DNA of 64,000 nt from Nitrospirae bacterium YQR-1 (lineage in GTDB: Bacteria; Nitrospirota; Thermodesulfovibrionia; Thermodesulfovibrionales; Magnetobacteriaceae). Positions 49,935 through 58,263 of this stretch are shown one piece after another (position 1 is the stretch's first letter; every line of letters begins with the position of its first letter). The translations under genes and the position numbers were made by a program. Under the pieces are notes generated by a model. It was not told the DNA's origin, ran no database searches, and was given only the letters and a program-made list of their open reading frames with translations. Where the stretch lies: the NCBI GenBank assembly GCA_039908095.1, contig JAMOBJ010000013.1:1-64000 (forward strand), written 5' to 3'.

Positions 49935-51664
49935 TGGATAATCAATTAAAAATGGTCTGCGGGTGGTGCAAGAAAATCAGGGCGGACGATACTTCATGGC
50001 AGACAATAGAAGAGTACTTTGCCATTAAAGGCATGGGGGAGACGACCCATGGAATGTGCCCTGACTGTTCTGAAAAGATATTTGAAAAAAGAGTGTATCT
50101 CGAAAGTTATCAAAACATATGCAAAGTGATAAGTTCAAGTATTTCTTTAGATGAAACGCTCAATCTGATAGTAACCAGTATTGTGAAAGTTATGAATGTG
50201 AAGGCAAGTCTGCTCAGGCTTGTAAATAAAAAGTCCGGCACTCTTGATGTGGCGGCATACTATGGTTTGAGTCAGGAGTATGTCAATAAAGGGTCGGTTG
50301 AAATTGATAAAAGCATAGAGGACGCCCTTTCCGGTAAGCAAGTTTCCGTGTATGATATAACATTTGATGAGGATTCCAAATACTATAAAGAGGCTAAAAA
50401 AGAGGGGATAAGCAGTATTTTATCAATTCCCCTAAGATTTAAAGACGAGATAATTGGAGTGCTCAGGATGTACACGGCTGAGCCCCGTGATTATGCCGAG
50501 GAGGACAGAAAGTTCCTGCTTGCAATAGCCGAACAGGCTGCAATAGTTATAATGAATGCAAAAGAATATGAAACTTTGGTTACTCGTGAAAAGGAATATT
50601 TAAGACTGTTTCGGGAGATTTCAAAAGCGGTAAGCTCCTCGCTAAAACTTGAGGAGGTTCTCAAAAGCATAGTAAAAAAGATAGCCGATGCATTCAGGGT
50701 GAAGGCTGTTACAATAAAGCTTGTAGATGAGATGACAAAAAAGTTCACAGTTGTGGCCTCATGCGGGCTGAAGGATAGTTTTTTTGCTAACGCCCCCCTG
50801 AAGGATATGAACATTTCTCAGGCACTTCGGTACCTCTATCTCGAAAACCCGGCCATCCCGTTTCCACATGAAAAAGATATAAGAATTATGCAGGAGCTTA
50901 ATCTGTCACCGGTTGCAATTTACGATGCCACTACAGACAGCCGTGTCCTCAATAAAAAGAACATTATAGAAGAGGGTATAAAGAGTATATTAACCGTACC
51001 TATTCAGGTAAGAAAAAAATTAATCGGGATACTTAGTATCTACACTGGATGGTATAAAAACTTCACACAGGAGGAAACGGACTTTTCCGCTTTTTTAGCC
51101 GAACAGTGCGGGATAGCAATAGAAAATGCAAGAATGTATGAAAAGAAATACAGAGAGGTGACATACTTAAAAACTCTTCAGGAAATAACAAAGCTTATGA
51201 GTAAGCACAAGGACCTTGGTGAGATTTTAAATTTAATCGTGAAAAAACTTCCTGAAGTAATGAATACAAAGGCCGCCACTATAAGACTGATAGACCCTGA
51301 AACGAATAAGCTCAAACTTATGGCATCCTCCGGACTAAGCAGCCAGTACCTTGACCGTGGTGATGTCGAGGTAGAGGAAAACATAAAAGCGGCTCTTAAA
51401 GGTGAACCGGTAGCCATCTACGACATAAGTAAAGACCCGAGGGTGATGTACCACAGGGAGGCAAAGGAAGAAGGCATAAAGAGCCTTTTAGCTGTCCCCC
51501 TGATGTCATACAATAATACAACAATCGGAGTGTTACGGCTTCTAACCACACAACACAGAGACTTTACAAAAGATGAGATAGACTTTGCCATGGCTCTTTG
51601 TGAAGAGGTCTCCATAGCGTTGGAAAATTCATTATTGTTAAAACAGGTTTCCAAATCAAAATAA
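49934..51664 (+). CDS. Triple-GAF domain protein with N-terminal Cys motif
   Basis: A 576-residue cytoplasmic protein. Residues 7-52 form a small CxxC...CxxC module (CGWCKKIR, CPDC) common at the front of bacterial GAF/PAS signalling proteins. Three GAF domains follow (about 60-210, 225-395, 405-570), all with G-I-x-S-x-L-x-V/I-P and F-x-x-E/D-D cores; GAF1 and GAF3 are closest to each other, pointing to duplication. There is no output domain (kinase, GGDEF, HD), so it must act by binding. It overlaps purC by 1 base. Confidence 0.85.
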   Translation: MDNQLKMVCGWCKKIRADDTSWQTIEEYFAIKGMGETTHGMCPDCSEKIFEKRVYLESYQNICKVISSSISLDETLNLIVTSIVKVMNVKASLLRLVNKKSGTLDVAAYYGLSQEYVNKGSVEIDKSIEDALSGKQVSVYDITFDEDSKYYKEAKKEGISSILSIPLRFKDEIIGVLRMYTAEPRDYAEEDRKFLLAIAEQAAIVIMNAKEYETLVTREKEYLRLFREISKAVSSSLKLEEVLKSIVKKIADAFRVKAVTIKLVDEMTKKFTVVASCGLKDSFFANAPLKDMNISQALRYLYLENPAIPFPHEKDIRIMQELNLSPVAIYDATTDSRVLNKKNIIEEGIKSILTVPIQVRKKLIGILSIYTGWYKNFTQEETDFSAFLAEQCGIAIENARMYEKKYREVTYLKTLQEITKLMSKHKDLGEILNLIVKKLPEVMNTKAATIRLIDPETNKLKLMASSGLSSQYLDRGDVEVEENIKAALKGEPVAIYDISKDPRVMYHREAKEEGIKSLLAVPLMSYNNTTIGVLRLLTTQHRDFTKDEIDFAMALCEEVSIALENSLLLKQVSKSK

Positions 51665-51702
51665 CACCACACTTTTTAAGACGTACCGTACTTTATCTGA
51701 AA

Positions 51703-52533
51703 ATGATAAAGTTTTCCCATTCTGTCTTTGCGCTGCCATTTGCCTTTACATCCGGGATTTTGGCTGGTGGTGGCATACCGGGGGCAAGGGAAATTCTCTG
51801 GATAACGGTAGCCATGGTTAGTGCGCGCTCTGCTGCTATGGGACTAAACAGGATAGCCGACAGAAAAATTGATGCACTCAATCCCCGCACTCAAAACAGG
51901 GAGATACCTTCCGGGGCAGTTAAAACAGCAGAGGCCTCTGTGTTTACCGCAGTTTTTTCAGCACTGTTTGTGGTGTCGGCGTACATGTTAAATCCCTTGT
52001 GTCTTAAGCTCTCACCTCTTGTCTTAGCTGTTTTGTTTTTTTATTCTTATACTAAACGCTTCACGTGGAGTTCACATTTGTTTCTTGGTGTTGCAATATC
52101 CGGAGCACCCCTTGGAGCATGGATTGCCATAAGAGGCGATATTTCCATATCTATAATTCCGCTTGTTTTGGCAGTGGTGTTTTGGCTTGCCGGTTTTGAT
52201 ATTCTTTATGCCCTTCAGGATGTCGACTTTGATAGAAGACACGGCCTTTACTCTATACCACGTAGATTCGGGGTCAAAAGAGCTATAACCATATCGAGGT
52301 TTTTTCATCTGCTGACGTTTGTATTTCTTGCTGTAACCGGGGCCATCTTTAAGATGGGATTTCTTTACTTTATCGGAATAACCGTGGTTGCAGCGCTTTT
52401 AATATATGAACATTCGTTGGTTAAACCTGATGACCTCAGTAAACTCAATATGGCTTTTTTTAATATCAACGGCTATATAAGCGTCACTGTTTTTGTATTT
52501 GTTCTTATTGAAAACACTTTATTTAAAGCATAG
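51703..52533 (+). CDS. ubiA: UbiA-family prenyltransferase
   Basis: A 276-residue membrane enzyme with about eight helices. The Asp-rich motif NRIADRKIDALNPRTQNR (N-x3-D-x3-D) and the second motif DVDFDRRHGLYSIP mark 4-hydroxybenzoate or futalosine-pathway (MqnP-like) prenyltransferases that make the quinone precursor. ATG 51703 has no clear Shine-Dalgarno; a CTG two codons earlier is possible. The stop is followed immediately by the scpA ATG. Which aromatic acceptor is used cannot be read from the sequence. Confidence 0.87.
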   Translation: MIKFSHSVFALPFAFTSGILAGGGIPGAREILWITVAMVSARSAAMGLNRIADRKIDALNPRTQNREIPSGAVKTAEASVFTAVFSALFVVSAYMLNPLCLKLSPLVLAVLFFYSYTKRFTWSSHLFLGVAISGAPLGAWIAIRGDISISIIPLVLAVVFWLAGFDILYALQDVDFDRRHGLYSIPRRFGVKRAITISRFFHLLTFVFLAVTGAIFKMGFLYFIGITVVAALLIYEHSLVKPDDLSKLNMAFFNINGYISVTVFVFVLIENTLFKA

Positions 52534-53253
52534 ATGGAGCAGGAACTTAAAGTAAAACTTCCTGTTTTTGAAGGCCCCCTTGACTTGTTGCTTTCTCTGA
52601 TTCAAAAAAACAAGATAGACATTTACGACATTCCTATTGCCTTTATAACAAGACAATACTTGGACTACCTGGAGGCATGGAAAGAGCTCAACGTTGACAT
52701 AGCAAGTGAATTTATCGTAATGGCTGCAACCCTGATACACATAAAGTCACGGATGCTTCTGCCTGTGCAGCAGCAGGATGAACTTGACGATGAGGATGAC
52801 CCCCGTCTTGAACTTGTTGAAAAACTTCTTGCATACCAGTCATTTAAAGAGGTCGCCTTAGCACTTAAAGAAAAAGAGGCTTTCGGGGAAACTTATTTTT
52901 TCAGGGAACCCCAGTGGGTTGAGGAGGTGGATAAGGGAAGTGTTGAGCAAACACTGTTTAACGTTGACCTGTATGTGCTTTTGAAGGCGTTTTCCTCTCT
53001 GATAGATAAAAAACCCTCTATGGATAGGCGTATTACCAGAGAGAGCTTGACCTTAAAGGACAAAATTGCTATCATTATGGAGAGGCTTGAAATAGGAGGT
53101 GAGATAATATTTAATGATCTCTTTAAAGAAACAGAGGACAGGGTGAATATGATTGTATCGTTTCTGGCACTGCTTGAAATCCTCAGACTGGGGCTTGCTT
53201 TTGTTTCTCAGGAGCAAGACTTTGGTGAAATTAAGATTATACGACGCAAATGA
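52534..53253 (+). CDS. scpA: Segregation and condensation protein A
   Basis: A 239-residue kleisin that bridges SMC heads with ScpB. The N-terminal FEGPLDLLLSLIQKNKIDIYDIPIAFITRQYL and the C-terminal winged-helix MIVSFLALLEILRLG are characteristic, and the middle is acidic (DELDDEDDP) as usual. scpB is not adjacent. It starts directly after the ubiA stop. Confidence 0.93.
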   Translation: MEQELKVKLPVFEGPLDLLLSLIQKNKIDIYDIPIAFITRQYLDYLEAWKELNVDIASEFIVMAATLIHIKSRMLLPVQQQDELDDEDDPRLELVEKLLAYQSFKEVALALKEKEAFGETYFFREPQWVEEVDKGSVEQTLFNVDLYVLLKAFSSLIDKKPSMDRRITRESLTLKDKIAIIMERLEIGGEIIFNDLFKETEDRVNMIVSFLALLEILRLGLAFVSQEQDFGEIKIIRRK

Positions 53254-53305
53254 GACTATATAAGAAATGATAATACTCAACAGTAGTACTACGGAGGTGG
53301 TTGGT

Positions 53306-54034
53306 TTGATTAGAGCTTTGCTAAAAGTAACGGTTTTACCGGCGGCACTGTCTGCCATGTTGTGTTGCTGTGCAACATCAATGAATGCTTCCGATAACAA
53401 GGACAGACGAGTGGTTTCACACTATAAGATGGGCATGTCCAAGATAAATGAGCAGGACTTTCAGGGCGCTCAGATTGAGTTTAAAAAAGCTCTTGAGACA
53501 GACCCCGACGACAAGGAATCACTCAATGCCCTTGGCCTTACCTGTCTGCATTTTCAGGATATGCAAGGTGCGATTGAGGCTTTTAAAAAAGCAATAAAAT
53601 CAGATTCCAATTACTCTGAAGCCCACAATAACCTGGGCATAACCTATGCAAGAATGGGGCAGTGGGAAGATTCCATAAAATATTTTAAAAAGGCACTTGA
53701 AAACCAATTCTATGAAAAACCTGACAGAGCTTACAATAATCTCGGATATTCGTACTACCGCACAGGAAAGATGCGTGAGGCTCTTGGTGCATTTAATGAA
53801 TCTTTAAAGAGAAATATGAAAAGCAGCAGCTCCTACATGGGTATAGCTCTGGTGCTGAACTCTATGGGACGCTACGGGGAGGCCTCTGAAAATCTCATAA
53901 AAGCCATAAAAATAGATCAACTTTTAAAGGGGGATCTTGCTAAGGCTCGTGAGGAGTTTGAAAAAAGAAAACGCACCATAGCTGAGCCCGAAAGACATGA
54001 CTACATTGATTTTCTTGAAATATTAAACTATTAG
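53306..54034 (+). CDS. Exported TPR protein
   Basis: I chose TTG 53306, 6 bases after GGAGGTGG, over ATG 53267, because the 242-residue product then starts with a signal peptide (MIRALLKVTVLPAALSAMLCCCA). The C-C-C-A end of the hydrophobic run could be a lipobox. About five TPR units follow (FQGAQIEFKKALETDP, DMQGAIEAFKKAIKSD, QWEDSIKYFKKALEN, MREALGAFNESLK, YGEASENLIKAIK). The layout resembles PilF/PilW-type lipoproteins, but no pilus genes are near. Confidence 0.75.
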   Translation: MIRALLKVTVLPAALSAMLCCCATSMNASDNKDRRVVSHYKMGMSKINEQDFQGAQIEFKKALETDPDDKESLNALGLTCLHFQDMQGAIEAFKKAIKSDSNYSEAHNNLGITYARMGQWEDSIKYFKKALENQFYEKPDRAYNNLGYSYYRTGKMREALGAFNESLKRNMKSSSSYMGIALVLNSMGRYGEASENLIKAIKIDQLLKGDLAKAREEFEKRKRTIAEPERHDYIDFLEILNY

Positions 54035-54042
54035 GAACACAT

Positions 54043-55356
54043 ATGAAAAAAGATAAATTGACAGCCTATATTCATACATGGGGATGTCAGATGAATGTTC
54101 ACGATTCGGAAAAAATAAAAGGTATTTTGAAAGGGGAGGGCTACGACATTTCAGATACCCCCGATGGAGCCTCTTTAGTGGTTCTGAACACTTGCAGCAT
54201 CAGAGAGAAGGCGGAACAGAAATTCCTCAGTCATCTTGGTAAATTAAGCATACAGAAAAAAAAACAACCGGAATTAAAAATCGCCGTCTCCGGCTGCATT
54301 GCCCAGCAACAGGGAAAGAAACTTCTTAAGTCACACCCCTCAGTGGATTTCTCCTTTGGCCCTCAAAATATATTCAACCTTAAGGAGTTTCTTTATGATG
54401 AAAAACGGACGGCTTTTACTCAGGAGAAAGACGAAAACACTGACATATATCAAATGCAGCTGCCAACCCACAGAGATAACGACTTACGTGCATGGGTCAA
54501 CATTATGTATGGTTGCAACAACTACTGTAGTTACTGTGTTGTGCCTTACACAAGGGGCAGGGAGCGCTCAAGGCCATATGGCCATATCATTTCAGAGGTG
54601 AAGGAGCTGGCCCGGCGTGGTTATAAAGAAATCACGCTGCTTGGGCAAAACGTTAACTCATATAACGGCAATTGCACCTTTGCAGAGCTTTTAACTATGA
54701 TAAGTGAAATTGAAGGCATATTTAGAATCCGTTTTATCACCTCTCACCCCAAGGACTTAAACGAGGAGCTTGCCGTTACAATGGGGAAAACTCAAAAAAT
54801 CTGTAATCACATTCACCTTCCTCTTCAATCCGGCTCAACCGGTGTGCTTTCACTTATGAACAGAAATTATACATATGAACAGTATTATAATAAGATACAG
54901 CTACTGCGCAAACATGTCCCTGACATTGCCATTACAACCGACCTAATTGCCGGATTTCCGGGCGAGACCGACAATGATCATAAAGAGACTGTCAGGGCAC
55001 TTAAGGAAATTGAATTTGACGGTATTTTTGCATTTAAATATTCCCCACGGCCGGATACAAGGGCTGCAACTATGGAAAACCAGCTCGATGATTCTGTAAA
55101 ATCTCAAAGACTTGCCGAGATTCTTTCAATAGCAGATGAAATTACGGAAAGGAAGAACAAAACTCTTCAGGGTAAGCGCATCGAGGTGTTGGTTGAGGGT
55201 AAGAGTGAAACCAATGCAGAAAGATGGTTTGGAAGGGCAGCCTCAAATAAAATAGTGAATTTCTCTCCTGATGAAAACACTAAAAGGGGAATGGCCGTTA
55301 TAGTGCGGATAACGGAGGGCTTTAAACATTCACTTGACGGTGAGCTCGTTGTATAA
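54043..55356 (+). CDS. miaB: tRNA-2-methylthio-N6-dimethylallyladenosine synthase
   Basis: A 437-residue radical-SAM methylthiotransferase modifying A37 of tRNAs. The N-terminal MTTase cluster cysteines are C15, C51 and C85. The radical-SAM cluster is CNNYCSYC (C158, C162, C165) in the family context YGCNNYCSYCVVPYTRGRERSR. A C-terminal TRAM domain follows. AGGAA precedes the ATG. The stop overlaps the mtaB ATG by 1 base. Confidence 0.95.
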   Translation: MKKDKLTAYIHTWGCQMNVHDSEKIKGILKGEGYDISDTPDGASLVVLNTCSIREKAEQKFLSHLGKLSIQKKKQPELKIAVSGCIAQQQGKKLLKSHPSVDFSFGPQNIFNLKEFLYDEKRTAFTQEKDENTDIYQMQLPTHRDNDLRAWVNIMYGCNNYCSYCVVPYTRGRERSRPYGHIISEVKELARRGYKEITLLGQNVNSYNGNCTFAELLTMISEIEGIFRIRFITSHPKDLNEELAVTMGKTQKICNHIHLPLQSGSTGVLSLMNRNYTYEQYYNKIQLLRKHVPDIAITTDLIAGFPGETDNDHKETVRALKEIEFDGIFAFKYSPRPDTRAATMENQLDDSVKSQRLAEILSIADEITERKNKTLQGKRIEVLVEGKSETNAERWFGRAASNKIVNFSPDENTKRGMAVIVRITEGFKHSLDGELVV

Positions 55357-56624
55357 TGAAATTTTCAATAATCACTTTAGGTTGTAAGGCAAATCAATCA
55401 GAGACGGCAACAATAGAGAGGGCTTTTCTTGAGAATTTCCACACACCTGTTGGATTAGAACAAAACCCCGATATTTGTATCATAAATACTTGCACAGTCA
55501 CTGCAAAGAGCGATTATGAGTCAAGACAGTTAATCAGGCGGGCGCTGAGGTCATCCGGCAGGGTTTTTGTGACAGGGTGTTATTCAGAGACCGGTGAGAG
55601 TGAAATACGACAGCTTGGTTCTAATATTGAAATTATAAAAAATGAGGACAAAACAGATTTCTTTAAAATGAAGTTGGCAACCCATGGCGTTATGGAAAAC
55701 ACAGAGAGACCCACAGTATCGGCAACAACATTCAGAAGCCGTGCCTTTATAAAAATTCAGGACGGTTGTAACTGCAAATGTTCTTACTGCGTAATTACCA
55801 GGGCACGCGGAGCGTCAAGGAGCAGAGGCGTGTGGGATATAGTGCAGGAGGCTGCACAATGGGAGCGAGACGGTTTTAATGAGGCAGTGCTCACAGGAGT
55901 ACATATCGGACATTACGGGCTGGATTTAAAACCTCCGAAAGTAACACTTTCAACATTAATTGAAAATATTCTTTGTAACACCGGCGGAATTCGGCTCAGG
56001 ATAGGCTCTGTAGAGGCCAATGAGATTGATGAGGGTTTATTTGAACTCCTTAAAGATGAACGGGTTTGTAAGCATATTCACATACCAGTTCAGAGCGGTG
56101 ATAATGAGATACTTAAATTGATGAACAGGCCTCATAATACAGAGCAGTTCAGGGAAATCACAACAAGGTTAAGGCGTGAAATTGAAAACATCTCAATTGG
56201 CACAGATGTCATTGTGGGATTTCCGGGCGAGACTGATGTGCATTTTGAAAACACATACAAATTTCTTTCAATGCTACCGTTAACGTATCTGCACGTGTTT
56301 CCATATTCAAAGAGAAAAAACACTGAAGCCTTTAATATGTCTAACCACATTACAGGAAGGATAAAAAAAGAAAGAGCATCTAAACTACGGACGTTGTCCG
56401 ATAATTTTAAGAATTCGTATATGAAAAACCAGCAAGGACGGATACTCAAAGCAATTGTGGAAAGAAGTGACGGAGCTCTCAGACAGGTGACAACTGACAA
56501 CTATCTTAAAGTAACATTGCAGGAAGCGTGTAACATCCCGATAACAGAGAAATCCCTTATAAGTCTTATAGTTACAGCCTACAATGGCGGCTCACTGACA
56601 GGCAATCCTATAAATACATTCTAA
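55356..56624 (+). CDS. mtaB: tRNA t6A37 methylthiotransferase
   Basis: A 422-residue paralogue of MiaB. MTTase cysteines C10, C46 and C75; radical-SAM motif DGCNCKCSYC (C138, C142, C145) with ARGASRSR; then the C-terminal TRAM domain (about 360-420). The LGCKANQSE N-terminus and ITRARG context are typical of MtaB (YqeV) rather than RimO. It is the last gene of the purC-mtaB run. Confidence 0.92.
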   Translation: MKFSIITLGCKANQSETATIERAFLENFHTPVGLEQNPDICIINTCTVTAKSDYESRQLIRRALRSSGRVFVTGCYSETGESEIRQLGSNIEIIKNEDKTDFFKMKLATHGVMENTERPTVSATTFRSRAFIKIQDGCNCKCSYCVITRARGASRSRGVWDIVQEAAQWERDGFNEAVLTGVHIGHYGLDLKPPKVTLSTLIENILCNTGGIRLRIGSVEANEIDEGLFELLKDERVCKHIHIPVQSGDNEILKLMNRPHNTEQFREITTRLRREIENISIGTDVIVGFPGETDVHFENTYKFLSMLPLTYLHVFPYSKRKNTEAFNMSNHITGRIKKERASKLRTLSDNFKNSYMKNQQGRILKAIVERSDGALRQVTTDNYLKVTLQEACNIPITEKSLISLIVTAYNGGSLTGNPINTF

Positions 56625-56692
56625 CTTCTTATTAAATAAAGAATAAAATTTTGCCTAATATTTGTACAATTTCGGTAAACCAACATGGCAAC

Positions 56693-56890
56693 GGCAATCT
56701 CAGGGGGTTTTATGGCAAATACAAACAATTTATTAACAGAAGATGTTTAGAAATAATGTCCGATAAGTAATATTATGTAAAACAATATGTTCGGGATAGG
56801 TATCATTTATTTTCATTGGCAGTTCTTTGAGAAGTTTTTTCACTGACGGATTATAGGCAATCTCAGGGATGTTTTGTTAATAAATTGTTT
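56693..56890. repeat. Nested direct and inverted repeats in an intergenic region
   Basis: GGCAATCTCAGGG occurs at 56693-56705 and 56856-56868. AAACAATTTATTAA (56723-56736) is matched by its exact complement TTAATAAATTGTTT at 56877-56890. The two repeat pairs interleave, giving arms about 140 bp apart. The 394-bp region between mtaB and the tRNA holds no reading frame I would call. The repeats could flank a small deleted or mobile segment. Confidence 0.5.
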
Positions 56891-57018
56891 AAGTCTTTGA
56901 AATATTAGAATAAAACCGGTGTATAAAATATTAATAACCTGTAAAATTAACTGACATATTGTTAAAAGAAAAAAACATTTGCAAGGAGTGGCTGTTAAGT
57001 GTTATTATTCATATAATT

Positions 57019-57090
57019 GCGGGCGTAACTCAGTGGTAGAGTGAAAGCTTCCCAAGCTTTTGGCCGCGGGTTCGAATCCCGTCGCCCGCT
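57019..57090 (+). tRNA. tRNA-Gly (anticodon CCC)
   Basis: A 72-nt cloverleaf. Acceptor GCGGGCG pairs with CGCCCGC, D arm ACTC/GAGT, anticodon stem AAAGC/GCTTT with loop TTCCCAA, and T arm GCGGG TTCGAAT CCCGT. The discriminator is T, as expected for bacterial Gly. CCA is not encoded. It is a single gene, with prophage-like fragments nearby downstream, so it may have served as an attachment site. Confidence 0.95.
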
Positions 57091-57119
57091 TTAATGTTTT
57101 TCTTTATTTTGGATAAAAA

Positions 57120-57497
57120 TTACGAAACTCTTGTAAGTTTAATAGGATGGTCTACCGAGAAGGCTGATTTATCAAGTTCCTCACGAAATATCTGGCGCAC
57201 TCTGCCTTCAAAGACTTCAAACTTAGCGTCAACTTTTTTATCAAATTTCTTTTCAAAAGCCTCAAACTTAGCATCAACTTTTTTATCAAAGGTTTCAAAC
57301 TTGTCATCAACCTTCTTTTCAAAAGCCTCAAACTTAGCATCAACTTTTTTATCAAAGGCTTCAAACCTGTCATCAACCTTCTTTTCAAAAGCCTCAAACT
57401 TAGCATCAACCTTCTTATCGATTGCTTCTATTAATTGCGGTATAACCTGTCCCAATGCCTCAAGAACGACTTCTTTTATCTCTTCTCTGTTTTCCAT
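57120..57497 (-). CDS. Hendecad-repeat coiled-coil protein
   Basis: A 125-residue protein. After a 27-residue lead (EEIKEVVLEALGQVIPQLIEAI) it is built of 11-residue units K-V-D-x-K/R-F-E-x-F-E/D-K, seen at least six times. One 4-residue slip (KFDK) precedes the last unit, then REELDKSAF. The 11-residue period (33-bp DNA repeat at about 57216-57430) predicts a near-straight coiled coil. No membrane helix is visible. It resembles DUF1640/CCDC90-like small coiled-coil proteins. Confidence 0.65.
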   Translation of the reverse strand: MENREEIKEVVLEALGQVIPQLIEAIDKKVDAKFEAFEKKVDDRFEAFDKKVDAKFEAFEKKVDDKFETFDKKVDAKFEAFEKKFDKKVDAKFEVFEGRVRQIFREELDKSAFSVDHPIKLTRVS

Positions 57498-57553
57498 GTC
57501 TTTAGACTATCATATAGAGAAAAAAAAGTCAACTCTCTTGACAACACCTGCGC

Positions 57554-57688
57554 TTACATGCTATCATTAAAACCAAATCTTAATTCCAATCCACAATAAA
57601 CAATTACAATCTCTTTAGCAGCCTCATCCCCAAGATTAGCCTTTTTCAGCCGTTCGTATATCTTTAATGTGTCTATTGCTGTTGCCAT
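57554..57688 (-). pseudogene. Small remnant of DUF1640-type N-terminus
   Basis: A 44-residue frame beginning MATAIDTLKIYERLKKANLG, the usual opening of small bacterial coiled-coil (DUF1640-like) proteins. It ends without a coiled coil (VYCGLELRFGFNDSM), so it is probably truncated. The hendecad protein lies 57 bp downstream on the same strand; the two may once have been one gene or a tandem pair. It could also be a genuine small protein. Confidence 0.35.
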
Positions 57689-57766
57689 GTTCTTAATATA
57701 TCATAAAAACAAAAAAATTCAAGGGGCTTACGTAAGGTTGAGCCGTTAACGTAAGCGCTTAACCCC

Positions 57767-58077
57767 CTACCCTGCTAAAGCCGCCTTCTTTCTTAAGTCT
57801 GTACTTTTCTTAATTAGCTCGTTACCTCTTTTGGTTATTTCGTCAGAGCGTAAGCGTAATTGGTCAATAGTCCTTCTTTTTTCCTCTGAACCCATGGCCG
57901 CACTATTATAGACCCTGTCAACTACCTTGTTGATATTTCCTAATGTCTCGTTAAATCTGCTTAAACTCAGCATCACAGGATATTCCTGCGCTATCTCTCC
58001 GGCCTCTTTAGTTTTGCCTTTTTTTCTAAGTTCTCTGTATGTGGAACGTGCAGATTCAATCTCCTTATATGATTCCT
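57767..58077 (-). pseudogene. Phage-type large protein C-terminal fragment
   Basis: An open frame without upstream start runs from the stop near 58078 to TAG at 57767. A GTG at 57976 would give 69 residues. It encodes a charged helical tail (YKEIESARSTYRELRKKG, NETLGNINKVVDRVYN, GSEEKRRTIDQLRLRSDEI). The pattern resembles the C-terminal helical domains of large polyvalent phage or internal virion proteins. Judged a decayed prophage fragment; the assignment is by resemblance only. Confidence 0.35.
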
Positions 58078-58130
58078 ATAAATTATTAACATGTTCACTG
58101 CCGGAATTTGGGAGAGCCTGACGGTAAAGA

Positions 58131-58263
58131 GATATTTTTAGAGAGGATTTTGGTAAACTAAAAGATATTCTGAAGGATATTAAAGGTAAGTTTATGTTGC
58201 CAATAAATGATGTGGAGGAGAGACAACGTTGCGCGGTAGTTTTAAACTCAAAGGCAAGGCCAT
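58131..58263 (+). pseudogene. DNA adenine methylase (Dam/D12-class) fragment
   Basis: The frame reads DIFREDFGKLKDILKD then IKGKFMLPINDVEERQR, resembling the D12-class segment I-K-G-R-F-I-L-S-I-N-D-x-P-E before the C-terminus of phage Dam enzymes. The N-terminal SAM and DPPY motifs are absent and an in-frame stop lies just upstream. It overlaps the start of the GT39 gene in another frame. With the neighbouring fragment it suggests an old prophage beside the tRNA. Confidence 0.35.

Noticed and set aside
57216..57430. CRISPR-like array
   Set aside because: 33-bp units without spacers encode hendecad coiled-coil repeats.
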